Shown here one piece after another: positions 1 to 5,353 of a stretch of 5,353 bases of DNA; the first letter of the stretch is position 1, and every line of letters starts with the position of its first letter. The position numbers were made by a program, and so were the translations under genes. The DNA comes from JBMOLK01 sp049325575 (GTDB lineage: Bacteria > Bacillota > Clostridia > Acetivibrionales > Acetivibrionaceae). The DNA is taken from assembly GCA_049325575.1 (NCBI GenBank), contig JBMOLK010000276.1:1-5353 (forward strand). Direction: 5' to 3'. Below the pieces are notes generated by a model. The model was not told where the DNA came from and ran no database searches. It saw only the letters and a program-made list of their open reading frames with translations.

Positions 1-351
1 GGCACCGACTTTTACAGTGTTATAAGAAATACTGAAATGGCTGCAGTAATAACAGAGTATGCATTCCTTGATACAAAGGATGTTGAAGCTGTTGACACAC
101 CGCAGGAACTGGAAATGGAAGCCAGGGCTATTGCGAAAGGTATTTTGAATCATCTTGGTATGGAATTTAACGATAAGCAACCGGAAGGTGAAATACTCAT
201 AAGGGTAGATGGAGAAATCATAAACAACACCTTCGATGTAAAACCGTTTATCAAAGACGGTAGAGTTATGGTTCCTGTACGCTATATTGCAGAAGCTTTA
301 GGAAAGGAAGTAAAATGGATAGACGAACAGAACATGGTGGATATCACTTGA
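1..351 (+). CDS. N-acetylmuramoyl-L-alanine amidase (Amidase_3 type), C-terminal part with a copper-amine-oxidase-like stalk domain; 5' end outside window
   Basis: The frame is open from base 1, so this is the 3' end of a longer gene; the ATG at 37 is internal. The first ~50 residues match the end of the zinc-dependent Amidase_3 fold: a DFYSVIRNT segment, then AAVITEYAFLD, which corresponds to the family's 'PAVLVEyGFl.N' block. The Glu at bases 55-57 is the expected second catalytic glutamate. A helix follows (EARAIAKGILNHL), as in family members. The remaining ~55 residues (from about base 160) resemble one copper-amine-oxidase N-terminal-like repeat: a VDGEIIN strand, then GRVMVPVRYIAEALG and VKWIDEQNMVDIT. 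In Clostridia such repeats are common on secreted wall enzymes and are thought to act as stalk or binding modules. The enzyme family cleaves the bond between MurNAc and L-Ala in peptidoglycan. The signal peptide and the zinc-ligand His/Glu residues lie upstream and cannot be checked. The gene ends at TGA 349-351 and is followed by a terminator. Confidence 0.85.
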   Translation, partial: GTDFYSVIRNTEMAAVITEYAFLDTKDVEAVDTPQELEMEARAIAKGILNHLGMEFNDKQPEGEILIRVDGEIINNTFDVKPFIKDGRVMVPVRYIAEALGKEVKWIDEQNMVDIT

Positions 352-485
352 AGGGCAGAAGAAGCGGAGAAAAGCTTGATTAAGTACATATATAAAAAAA
401 TATTTAAAAATTTAAAAAAAAATGAATAGTATATGGAGAAAAAGTCAATAATTTAAATGACCTCACAAATACATTTTAACCCCCT
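352..485. other. Gene-free A/T-rich trailer after the amidase gene
   Basis: This stretch contains long A runs and TATATAAAAAAATATTT-like sequence between the amidase stop and its terminator. I see no ribosome binding site with a usable reading frame and no clear hairpin here. It is best read as the 3' untranslated region of the amidase transcript. Confidence 0.5.
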
Positions 486-527
486 AATAAATGCCCTGGC
501 GTAATTGCCGGGGTGTTTATTTTTTTT
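486..527 (+). terminator. Rho-independent terminator of the amidase gene
   Basis: A 15-bp stem is formed by 486-500 (AATAAATGCCCTGGC) and 507-521 (GCCGGGGTGTTTATT), with three G-U pairs and no mismatch. The loop is GTAATT, and a T run follows to 527. The U-tract sits on the + strand side, which suits termination of the gene ending at 351. No matching A-tract precedes the stem, so it is probably one-directional. Confidence 0.9.
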
Positions 528-541
528 GCTTCAGTTTGATT

Positions 542-642
542 TAGAGATAACGAACTGTAAAGATAAACATAAAATTCGCTCCGCTAATTTGATAGAAATG
601 ACGGGCTCATCAAGTTTATCTATTTTTACAGTTCGATCTCTA
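542..642. repeat. Imperfect palindromic element of ~101 bp, MITE-like candidate
   Basis: The left arm (542-568) and right arm (614-642) are inverted copies sharing 25 bases in three blocks: TAGAGAT, CGAACTGTAAA and GATAAAC. A 2-base bulge (AA, left) and a 4-base bulge (TATT, right) interrupt the pairing. The 45-base centre holds two smaller hairpins: AAATT-C-GC/GC-T-AATTT with loop TCC at 572-590, and an imperfect one from TTGAT (589-593) to ATCAA (609-613). Both outer ends carry TA, which could be the TA target duplication of IS630/mariner-type elements. There is no T-tract, so it is not a terminator. Mobility and copy number cannot be judged from one copy. Confidence 0.6.
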
Positions 643-650
643 TAAATGGC

Positions 651-680
651 TTGACGCTAATAATTAATACAAAATAGTAA
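651..680 (+). promoter_or_regulatory. Weak candidate promoter for the DUF3189 gene
   Basis: TTGACG at 651-656 matches five of six bases of the sigma-A -35 consensus. The best -10 at usable spacing is poor: TAGTAA at 675-680, 18 bp away. A better AATAAT at 680-685 lies too far from this -35 (23 bp). The site begins 8 bp after the palindromic element. The presence of a promoter is likely because a terminator lies upstream, but its exact position is uncertain. Confidence 0.35.
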
Positions 681-702
681 ATAATACATTTGAGGTGAAA
701 AT

Positions 703-1203
703 ATGATTTTTATTTACAACTGCTATGCAGGCACACATTCATCCTCTATTGCCTCTGCAATCCATTTGAATAAGCTTCCTGAAAACAGGATACCCACAAA
801 AGAAGAAATATTGAATACAGAATACTTCAACAAGCTTACACCTAAAGATATGGGTAAAATAATTTATCGTGGCACCGATGAGGATGGAAATAAGATTTTT
901 ACAGTTGGAAGAGGGTCCTCTAAGGTTGTACTTCCTTGCATGAAAAATCTTATAACACTTTTTCATAATGAATATGGACTAAGCCAGAAGGTAATCCTGT
1001 CAAATATGTCTCCAACAGTCCCTTTTCTCATGTCTGTGGGTGGGTTTGTTTCTAGACGTATTGGTATTGATCCAATCGGAATTCCACTTCTTATAACGGG
1101 AGTAAGACAGTCTTACATGAGGGTGGTGGAAATTGTTAATAAGACCAAAGAAGCTGCCAGGGACTTAAGAGAGCATGTATTGGTACTTGAAAATAATACT
1201 TAG
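703..1203 (+). CDS. DUF3189 family protein, function unknown
   Basis: The 166-residue product starts at ATG 703 behind GAGGTG at 692-697, 5 bases upstream. The N-terminus MIFIYNCYAGTHSSSIASA and the 'GRGSSKVV' stretch (about residues 129 bases into the second half of the first 80 residues, near residue 70) are what I recall of DUF3189, a family I know only from Firmicutes and with no established function. A second conserved-looking region is SNMSPTVPFLMSVGGFVSRR, followed by GIDPIGIPLLITGVRQSY. The protein looks soluble: there is no signal peptide, and the hydrophobic stretches are short and glycine/proline-rich. The C-terminal helix is charged. The early C7, H12 and H21 are polar residues worth noting, but I would not call them catalytic. 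It lies downstream of a terminator and so is probably transcribed separately from the amidase. The DUF1294 gene follows 65 bp later on the same strand and may be co-transcribed by read-through. Family assignment is from memory of the pattern. Confidence 0.75.
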   Translation: MIFIYNCYAGTHSSSIASAIHLNKLPENRIPTKEEILNTEYFNKLTPKDMGKIIYRGTDEDGNKIFTVGRGSSKVVLPCMKNLITLFHNEYGLSQKVILSNMSPTVPFLMSVGGFVSRRIGIDPIGIPLLITGVRQSYMRVVEIVNKTKEAARDLREHVLVLENNT

Positions 1204-1228
1204 ACGGTTTAATAAAATCTGATATAAT
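1201..1228 (+). promoter_or_regulatory. Candidate sigma-A promoter for the DUF1294 gene
   Basis: A perfect TATAAT lies at 1223-1228. TAGACG at 1201-1206 (four of six -35 matches) is 16 bp upstream, and its first three bases are the TAG stop codon of the preceding gene. The predicted transcript would begin near 1235, leaving a ~34-base leader before the start at 1269. Confidence 0.45.
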
Positions 1229-1268
1229 TTATTTGATTTTATTTGATATTTTATGGTGGTAATCAGAA

Positions 1269-1589
1269 ATGTTAGATATTAGAAACTGGCTTGGAAATGT
1301 TCAGCCATTGTATTTGGTCATCATATCTGTTTTTTTTATAGTAAATATCGTTGGCTTTATTATCTGTGGAGTGGATAAATATAAGGCCAGGAGAGGCTTG
1401 TGGAGAATACCTGAGAAAGCCTTTTTCTGGATTGCAGCCATAGGAGGGGCACCCGGCACTTATTCAGGGCTTTTATTTTTCAGGCATAAGACAAAGCACT
1501 GGTATTTTATGCTGGGAATCCCTCTTATATTTATTATACAGATTATTATTCTGTTTTTATTTATCACTCAGGTTCTGCCACGGGTTTAG
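1269..1589 (+). CDS. DUF1294 family small membrane protein
   Basis: The 106-residue product starts at ATG 1269 with GGTGG at 1255-1259 as a moderate ribosome binding site, 9 bases upstream. It shows the DUF1294 signature in order: DK at residues 36-37 after the first hydrophobic segment, RIPE at 46-49, GGAPGTYSG at 59-67, FRHKTKH at 71-77 and F80 before the last hydrophobic segment. Three membrane segments are visible, at about residues 13-34, 52-70 and 78-100, with a positively charged loop (KYKARRG) between the first two. The family is widespread and has no assigned function; some members are fused to cold-shock domains, which this one lacks. The length is normal for a stand-alone member. 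The last 26 bases overlap the 3' end of the convergent MATE gene. Confidence 0.85.
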   Translation: MLDIRNWLGNVQPLYLVIISVFFIVNIVGFIICGVDKYKARRGLWRIPEKAFFWIAAIGGAPGTYSGLLFFRHKTKHWYFMLGIPLIFIIQIIILFLFITQVLPRV

Positions 1590-2961
1590 GCTGCCTTTGC
1601 TTGATAACCACATTTCTCCATTTGCCGGAAATATAATAAATAAGGCTGACCGCCATTGTAAACCCGAAGCTTATGGACATTGAAATCCATATTCCATTAA
1701 GGCCCAGGTGTGTCCCAGAAAGGTATTTTGCCAGGGGAACCCGTACTATCCATAATGAGAAAAGTGAAAATACCATGGTTATAAGTGTTTGGCCGGCACC
1801 GTTTATAATTCCATTTACAATAAACATAACAGCAAAAAGAATATACGAAGCACCTACAATTCTTAAGTAGCTTATTCCGATATCAAGAATGGTTTTATCC
1901 GTATCGGAACCAAATAAACCAAGGAGAAAGCTTGGAGCACTGACTGCTATAATTGACATAATTATAGTAATAACTGAAGTCATTATTACTCCCCATTTAA
2001 ATATTTCCTTCACCCTTTCCGGCTTATTTGCTCCAAGATTTTGTCCTGTTAAAGCTGAAGCAGCCATCCCCAGAGACATTGCAGGCATAAATGCTATTGA
2101 GTCTATCCTGCCGGCTGCAGCAAAGGCGGATGTAGCAGACTTGCCGAATGCATTGACATAGCTTGAGATAAAAAGCATACCTATTGAAACCAGTGTCTGC
2201 TGTATCATGGAGGGAAGACCTATCTTTAGTATTGTAAAGGTTATATCCTTATTAAGAGAAAGCTTTTTAGGCTTAAAGGCTATAATATGGTTTTTTCGGT
2301 TCAAATAGACCAATCCGGCAAAGAAGGCAATAACAGTTGCGATTACAGAGGCATAAGCTGCACCGTTGACACCAAGCCTTGGGAATGGACCGATACCTAT
2401 TATCAGTACCGGATCTAAAACAATGTTTATAGTAACGCCAATTGCCAAGAAAGCCAGGGGTGTTATGGTATCTCCAATTCCTCTAAGTATTGAGGTAACC
2501 AGCATTGAGAGAAATGAGAATATAAATCCTGCCAGCATGATCTTAAGATATGATGAAGCTAAAGGAAGTATTTCATCAGGAGTGCTCATCCATCTTAAGA
2601 TGCTGTCGCTTAGAAGTATACCTGCAGAAGACAATATTACGGATATGATTAAGGATATGGAAAAGGAGTTATTCACTACTTTCTCAACCATATCATAATC
2701 TTTTGCTCCATAATACTGTGCCACCAGAATAGTTGTGGCAATGGTTGCTCCGGAAGAGATTCCTATAAGGATAAACGTAATATAAAAGCTTACACCAACG
2801 GCTCCAAGAGCATTTTGTCCTACCTGATTACCTACCCACATGGCATCAACCAAATTATAGAGAACCTGAAGGAAGTTTGCAATAAGCATGGGGATGGAAA
2901 TGGATAATAAATGCCGGGGTATACTTCCCACTGTCAAGTCTCTTCCAAATTTACCCTTCAT
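1564..2961 (-). CDS. MATE family efflux transporter (multidrug/cation antiporter)
   Basis: The 465-residue product has the usual MATE length and about twelve hydrophobic segments, in two related halves. The N-half begins IPMLIANFLQVLYNLVDAMW with the GNQVGQNALGAVG loop (residues 44-56); D39 in TM1 sits where MATE proteins often carry an ion-coupling aspartate. A typical cytoplasmic AQYYGAKD motif is at 81-88, LRGIGDTITP at 159-168 and NIVLDPVLIIG at 179-189. The C-half repeats the pattern with GLPSMIQQTLVS at 248-259 and GQNLGANKPERVKE at 306-319. Members export cationic drugs and other organic compounds using an Na+ or H+ gradient; the substrate here cannot be told. The start is ATG (2961-2959), with TGAGGT (2973-2968) 6 bases upstream. 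The C-terminal tail KQRQPKPVAEPE is hydrophilic and is encoded in the overlap with the convergent DUF1294 gene. No regulator gene lies next to it. Confidence 0.93.
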   Translation of the reverse strand: MKGKFGRDLTVGSIPRHLLSISIPMLIANFLQVLYNLVDAMWVGNQVGQNALGAVGVSFYITFILIGISSGATIATTILVAQYYGAKDYDMVEKVVNNSFSISLIISVILSSAGILLSDSILRWMSTPDEILPLASSYLKIMLAGFIFSFLSMLVTSILRGIGDTITPLAFLAIGVTINIVLDPVLIIGIGPFPRLGVNGAAYASVIATVIAFFAGLVYLNRKNHIIAFKPKKLSLNKDITFTILKIGLPSMIQQTLVSIGMLFISSYVNAFGKSATSAFAAAGRIDSIAFMPAMSLGMAASALTGQNLGANKPERVKEIFKWGVIMTSVITIIMSIIAVSAPSFLLGLFGSDTDKTILDIGISYLRIVGASYILFAVMFIVNGIINGAGQTLITMVFSLFSLWIVRVPLAKYLSGTHLGLNGIWISMSISFGFTMAVSLIYYISGKWRNVVIKQRQPKPVAEPE

Positions 2962-2993
2962 AACAATACCTCATTTTAAAGTTTTTAAATTAT

Positions 2994-3022
2994 ATAATAC
3001 ACCTATTTCCATTCATAATCAA
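2994..3022 (-). promoter_or_regulatory. Candidate sigma-A promoter of the MATE gene
   Basis: Read on the - strand, TTGATT (3022-3017, four of six -35 matches) is followed by 17 bp and TATTAT (2999-2994, five of six). An overlapping perfect TATAAT at 2994-2989 has no good -35 at standard spacing. The MATE start codon is about 32 bases beyond the -10. Confidence 0.5.
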
Positions 3023-3083
3023 TGATAAAATTAAAATTTAACTTATAATTACCTTACATACACCCAGCAAGGTTGATTATATA

Positions 3084-3113
3084 TTTTCATTAATCTTCCC
3101 ATAATGGTATAAT
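3084..3113 (+). promoter_or_regulatory. Candidate extended -10 promoter of the helicase operon
   Basis: TGGTATAAT at 3105-3113 is a perfect -10 box with the extended TGn element. A partial -35, TTTTCA at 3084-3089 (four of six), lies 18 bp upstream. Transcription would start near 3120. This leaves only ~11 bases before the TTG at 3131 but ~20 before the ATG at 3141, which bears on the choice of start. Confidence 0.6.
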
Positions 3114-3130
3114 ATACACTAGTAAACCTT

Positions 3131-5200
3131 TTGGAGGGATATGCTATTTTTTTTAGTAGTACGATAAAGAAGATTATTGAATCGTCACCTGAAAGTTCAA
3201 AATTAATACTTAAAGGGCCTACAGGGAGCGGTAAGTCAACCATTCTTTTGGAAAGGTATAAATATTTGGTTGATAAATTAAGAGTACCCAGTGAGAAGAT
3301 TCTTATACTGCTTTTGAACAGAACCCAATCATTGGAGTGGAGGACCAAAACAGTGCTAGAAGGTTCTGGAGCTGTACTTAGGACCTCATATTACGGTTTT
3401 ATTCAGGGAGAGATAAAGACCTATTACCCTGTTATTTTAAAGAAGTGCAGTGAAATCTCAAATAAAAACGTTAAACCGGTTTTCCTGACCTTTGAAGCGG
3501 CACAGTTTCTAGTTTCCATAGTATTGGAGTGGCGAAGGCAGAATAAAGGAATATTTGCCGGCGTTACTTCCTTGACTGACAGGCTTGCCATCGATATGAC
3601 ATCAAACCTTGTTAGGGCTGCTATCTCCGACATACCTTATAATGAGATCGGAGAAAGACTTTATAATGCACTGGAAAAGAAGGATGATATAAAGAAGCAG
3701 ATCTATAGGGAAGCTGATGACATTATAAAGGATTATAGAAAAAGATGCCTGGAGCTTGGAATATTTGACTTTGGTATGGCTGTTGATCTATATAACAACT
3801 GCCTTCTTACCGACGGCTTGTACTTAGAGCAGCTGTCTAAAAGAATTGAGCATCTTATAGTGGACAATGTTGAAGAGTGCGTTCCCACGGAAGTTGACTT
3901 TATAAAGCTTTTAATGCCAGGATTAAAAACCTGCCTTTTGGGCTACAATCACGAAGGAGGGTATGGAGAGGCCTTTGGCAGCAATCATGAATACGTCAGG
4001 AAGGAAATATTGGACAGGCTGGAGACAATTCAGCTTGACCGATCCTATACCTGTAAAGACTTTATGTCCGAGTTTTCAGATATGCTATTTGATAATATAG
4101 AAAACATGGCATCTCATAAATATAAACCCCGACCCGAAATAGAAAGGGTTTCACCTTTTGAGCTAAGAAGTGAGATGCTTGAGAACATAGGTGAAAGGAT
4201 AATAAGCCTCGTTGAGGATGATGGATATAACCCTTCCGACATAGTGGTTATTTCAAACTATGCAGATCCTGTTACCGAATTTGTAATTGCCAGGGCTCTT
4301 GAGAAACGGGGTTTTGAAATAAAGAATCTTGCCAGGAAGGGCAGAATCATAGATAATCCCTTTTCACAGGCATTGATAACCCTGGCACAGCTTTGTCACC
4401 CTTCCTATGGCTCGATACCCGGAAGGGATGATGTTAAGGCTCTGATAAGAATGGTATTAAGAATTGACCCGGTAAGAAGCTCAATGCTTGCCGGTGAAAT
4501 TATAAGCCAAAGACCCTTTGCAGAGTTCCCGGATATAGAATTTCCGGGACTTGTAGAAAGGGTAGGCTATTATAATGTTGAAAAGTATGAGTATATAAGA
4601 AGCTGGATCAAGGAATACAGGAGAAGAGAGAAGCCTCTTAAGATAAATGAATTTTTCCAGAAGGTTTTTTTGGAAATTCTGATTTCCAAGGAAGTATCCC
4701 AAAAGGACATTCTTGAAGCTAAAAAGCTGATTGACAGCGCCCACAGCTTTGTTGAGGTTGTTTCAAGATTTAATAGAAACGCCAGCAAGGATTTTTTAGA
4801 TGTAGTAAGAAAGGGTATAAAATCAGCTGAAAGTATTTTTGAACTGGAAGAAAAGCTTAGCGGGAATTTTGTGCTGATGTCTACTCCGGTAGCTTATCTT
4901 GCAAGCTCGTTAGAAAGCAAGGTTACCATATTTACGAGCCTTAGCAGCAGCAACTGGACTCCTAGGAGCATAAAGGAAATAACCAATATACATGTACTTA
5001 CAAAGACATGGGACACAAATCAGGTTTATACAGAGGAGATGGAGGAAAAGAATCAAAAGCATTACCTGGCAGTCCTTGTCAGGTCCATATTTAAGAGATG
5101 CAGTGAGAAATTGATAACCTTCGAGTCTGTTCTTTCGGCAAACGGCTATGAAAACGACGGTATTCTGGCAGACTATTTTGACGAGATATTGATGAACTAA
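3131..5200 (+). CDS. Degenerate UvrD/AddA-like superfamily 1 helicase protein, AddB-like in role (inferred)
   Basis: The 689-residue frame is numbered here from TTG 3131, the outermost possible start. The true start is uncertain and may be ATT 3146 or ATG 3141 joined by slippage on a T8 run. Walker A is intact (GPTGSGKST, 29-37). Other SF1 motifs are recognisable by position but altered: motif Ia ILILLLNRTQSLEWR (57-71); motif II LIVDNVEEC (242-250), where the usual DE is DN; motif III GYNHEGGYGEAFG (271-283), resembling 'GDpdQSIYGFRG' without the D and Q; motif IV LDRSYTC (302-308) in place of LxxNYRS, with the Arg lost. The C-terminal half keeps a UvrD-like layout: SLESKVTIF...NWTP (593-611) resembles motif V, and HYLAVLVRS...EKL (644-661) resembles motif VI. 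I infer weak or absent ATP hydrolysis and a structural role beside the helicase encoded 61 bp downstream. There is no C-terminal Fe-S cysteine cluster or visible nuclease motif, and it is far shorter than Bacillus AddB (~1160 residues). Confidence 0.72.
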   Translation: MEGYAIFFSSTIKKIIESSPESSKLILKGPTGSGKSTILLERYKYLVDKLRVPSEKILILLLNRTQSLEWRTKTVLEGSGAVLRTSYYGFIQGEIKTYYPVILKKCSEISNKNVKPVFLTFEAAQFLVSIVLEWRRQNKGIFAGVTSLTDRLAIDMTSNLVRAAISDIPYNEIGERLYNALEKKDDIKKQIYREADDIIKDYRKRCLELGIFDFGMAVDLYNNCLLTDGLYLEQLSKRIEHLIVDNVEECVPTEVDFIKLLMPGLKTCLLGYNHEGGYGEAFGSNHEYVRKEILDRLETIQLDRSYTCKDFMSEFSDMLFDNIENMASHKYKPRPEIERVSPFELRSEMLENIGERIISLVEDDGYNPSDIVVISNYADPVTEFVIARALEKRGFEIKNLARKGRIIDNPFSQALITLAQLCHPSYGSIPGRDDVKALIRMVLRIDPVRSSMLAGEIISQRPFAEFPDIEFPGLVERVGYYNVEKYEYIRSWIKEYRRREKPLKINEFFQKVFLEILISKEVSQKDILEAKKLIDSAHSFVEVVSRFNRNASKDFLDVVRKGIKSAESIFELEEKLSGNFVLMSTPVAYLASSLESKVTIFTSLSSSNWTPRSIKEITNIHVLTKTWDTNQVYTEEMEEKNQKHYLAVLVRSIFKRCSEKLITFESVLSANGYENDGILADYFDEILMN
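3133..3154 (+). promoter_or_regulatory. Ribosome binding site and T8 run at the start of the helicase-like gene
   Basis: GGAGGG (3133-3138) is the only good Shine-Dalgarno here. The ATG it precedes (3141) opens a reading frame of just eight codons (MLFFLVVR, stop at 3165-3167), one base out of phase with the long frame. Eight T follow at 3147-3154. In the long frame the only codons near the site are TTG 3131, which the site itself follows, and ATT 3146, which is 8 bases after GGAGG. One extra T, two fewer T, or a -1 slip on the run would join ATG 3141 to the long frame. Confidence 0.6.
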
Positions 5201-5261
5201 TACAAGACTGGATACTTATTAAGAATGCGCTTTATAAAATGGTGTGTGTTTGGAGGCTGGC

Positions 5262-5353
5262 ATGGGGCTTAGGAAAGGACAAAAGGAGCTAGTTGAACAA
5301 TATAGAGGAGGATACTGTGCGATACCTGCTATTCCCGGCGGGGGCAAGACCCA
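5262..5353 (+). CDS. UvrD-type superfamily 1 DNA helicase, N-terminal fragment; continues past window
   Basis: The start is ATG 5262 with GGAGG at 5252-5256, 5 bases upstream; stops at 5220 and 5235 close the frame above it. Only 30 residues are present. They match the opening of UvrD/Rep helicases: a Q-motif-like LRKGQKELVEQY (Q7), a short spacer, then AIPGGGKT (residues 23-30), which fits the family's AGxGxGKT form of Walker A. Unlike the upstream protein, this ATP site looks fully canonical. The 61-bp gap contains no terminator and no evident promoter, so the two genes are probably one operon. Whether this protein carries a C-terminal PD-(D/E)XK nuclease, as AddA does, lies outside the window. 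Confidence 0.75.
   Translation, partial: MGLRKGQKELVEQYRGGYCAIPAIPGGGKT

Noticed and set aside
542..642. Terminator or CRISPR-related reading of the palindrome
   Set aside because: There is no T-tract after the right arm and no repeated unit with spacers; the element is a single inverted repeat.
739..966. Minus-strand frame of 75 codons inside the DUF3189 gene
   Set aside because: Antisense to a recognised gene, with composition expected of a reverse-strand shadow.
1231..1250. Tandem 10-bp repeat ATTTGATTTT / ATTTGATATT
   Set aside because: Only two copies in very A/T-rich leader sequence; likely chance, with no evidence of an operator.
1673..2698. Three + strand frames of 65-110 codons inside the MATE gene
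   Set aside because: They lie antisense to a clear membrane transporter and their translations show no family pattern or ribosome binding sites.
3049..3348. Minus-strand frame of 99 codons over the start of the helicase-like gene
   Set aside because: It runs across the promoter and the Walker A coding region, has no recognisable domain and no convincing ribosome binding site; it is a shadow of the + strand gene.
4481..4788. Two overlapping minus-strand frames of 72-87 codons inside the helicase-like gene
   Set aside because: They overlap each other and the well-supported + strand frame, and neither resembles a known protein.
5201..5261. Separate promoter or small gene between the two helicase genes
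   Set aside because: Only a ribosome binding site for the second gene is clear; no paired -35/-10 boxes and no reading frame with a start signal are visible.

Overview
The window is AT-rich, has strong GGAGG-type ribosome binding sites and carries families typical of low-GC Gram-positive anaerobes (a DUF3189 protein, a cell-wall amidase with a copper-amine-oxidase-like stalk domain). I read it as chromosomal DNA from a Clostridia-class Firmicute, possibly a relative of Acetivibrio/Clostridium thermocellum. The species-level guess rests on general impression only.

Layout. Positions 1-351 hold the 3' end of a secreted N-acetylmuramoyl-L-alanine amidase gene. The 351-base stretch 352-702 has no gene. 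It contains a plain A/T-rich trailer (352-485), a strong rho-independent terminator (486-527), a ~101-bp imperfect palindrome that looks like a small mobile or dispersed repeat (542-642), and a weak promoter for the next gene. Two short genes follow on the + strand: a DUF3189 protein (703-1203) and a DUF1294 membrane protein (1269-1589). The second appears to have its own promoter, whose -35 box overlaps the first gene's stop codon. A MATE-family multidrug/cation antiporter lies on the - strand (2961-1564) and overlaps the DUF1294 gene tail-to-tail by 26 bp. The divergent region 2962-3130 carries one promoter for the MATE gene and one (with an extended -10) for the gene to the right.

The most interesting part is 3131-5353. 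A 689-residue protein has the overall plan of a UvrD/AddA-type superfamily 1 helicase, with an intact Walker A motif but visibly degraded motifs II, III and IV. It is followed 61 bp downstream by the start of a second SF1 helicase (5262 to the window edge) with an intact Walker A. A degenerate helicase in front of an active one recalls addB-addA and the bacterial two-subunit helicase-nuclease machines, but the first protein is much shorter than AddB and has no C-terminal Fe-S cysteine cluster. The start of the first gene is also abnormal: its ribosome binding site points to an ATG that is out of frame with the long reading frame by one base, and a run of eight T lies between them.

Apart from the helicase pair, the genes show no obvious shared pathway: cell-wall remodelling, an unknown Firmicute protein, a small membrane protein and drug export.
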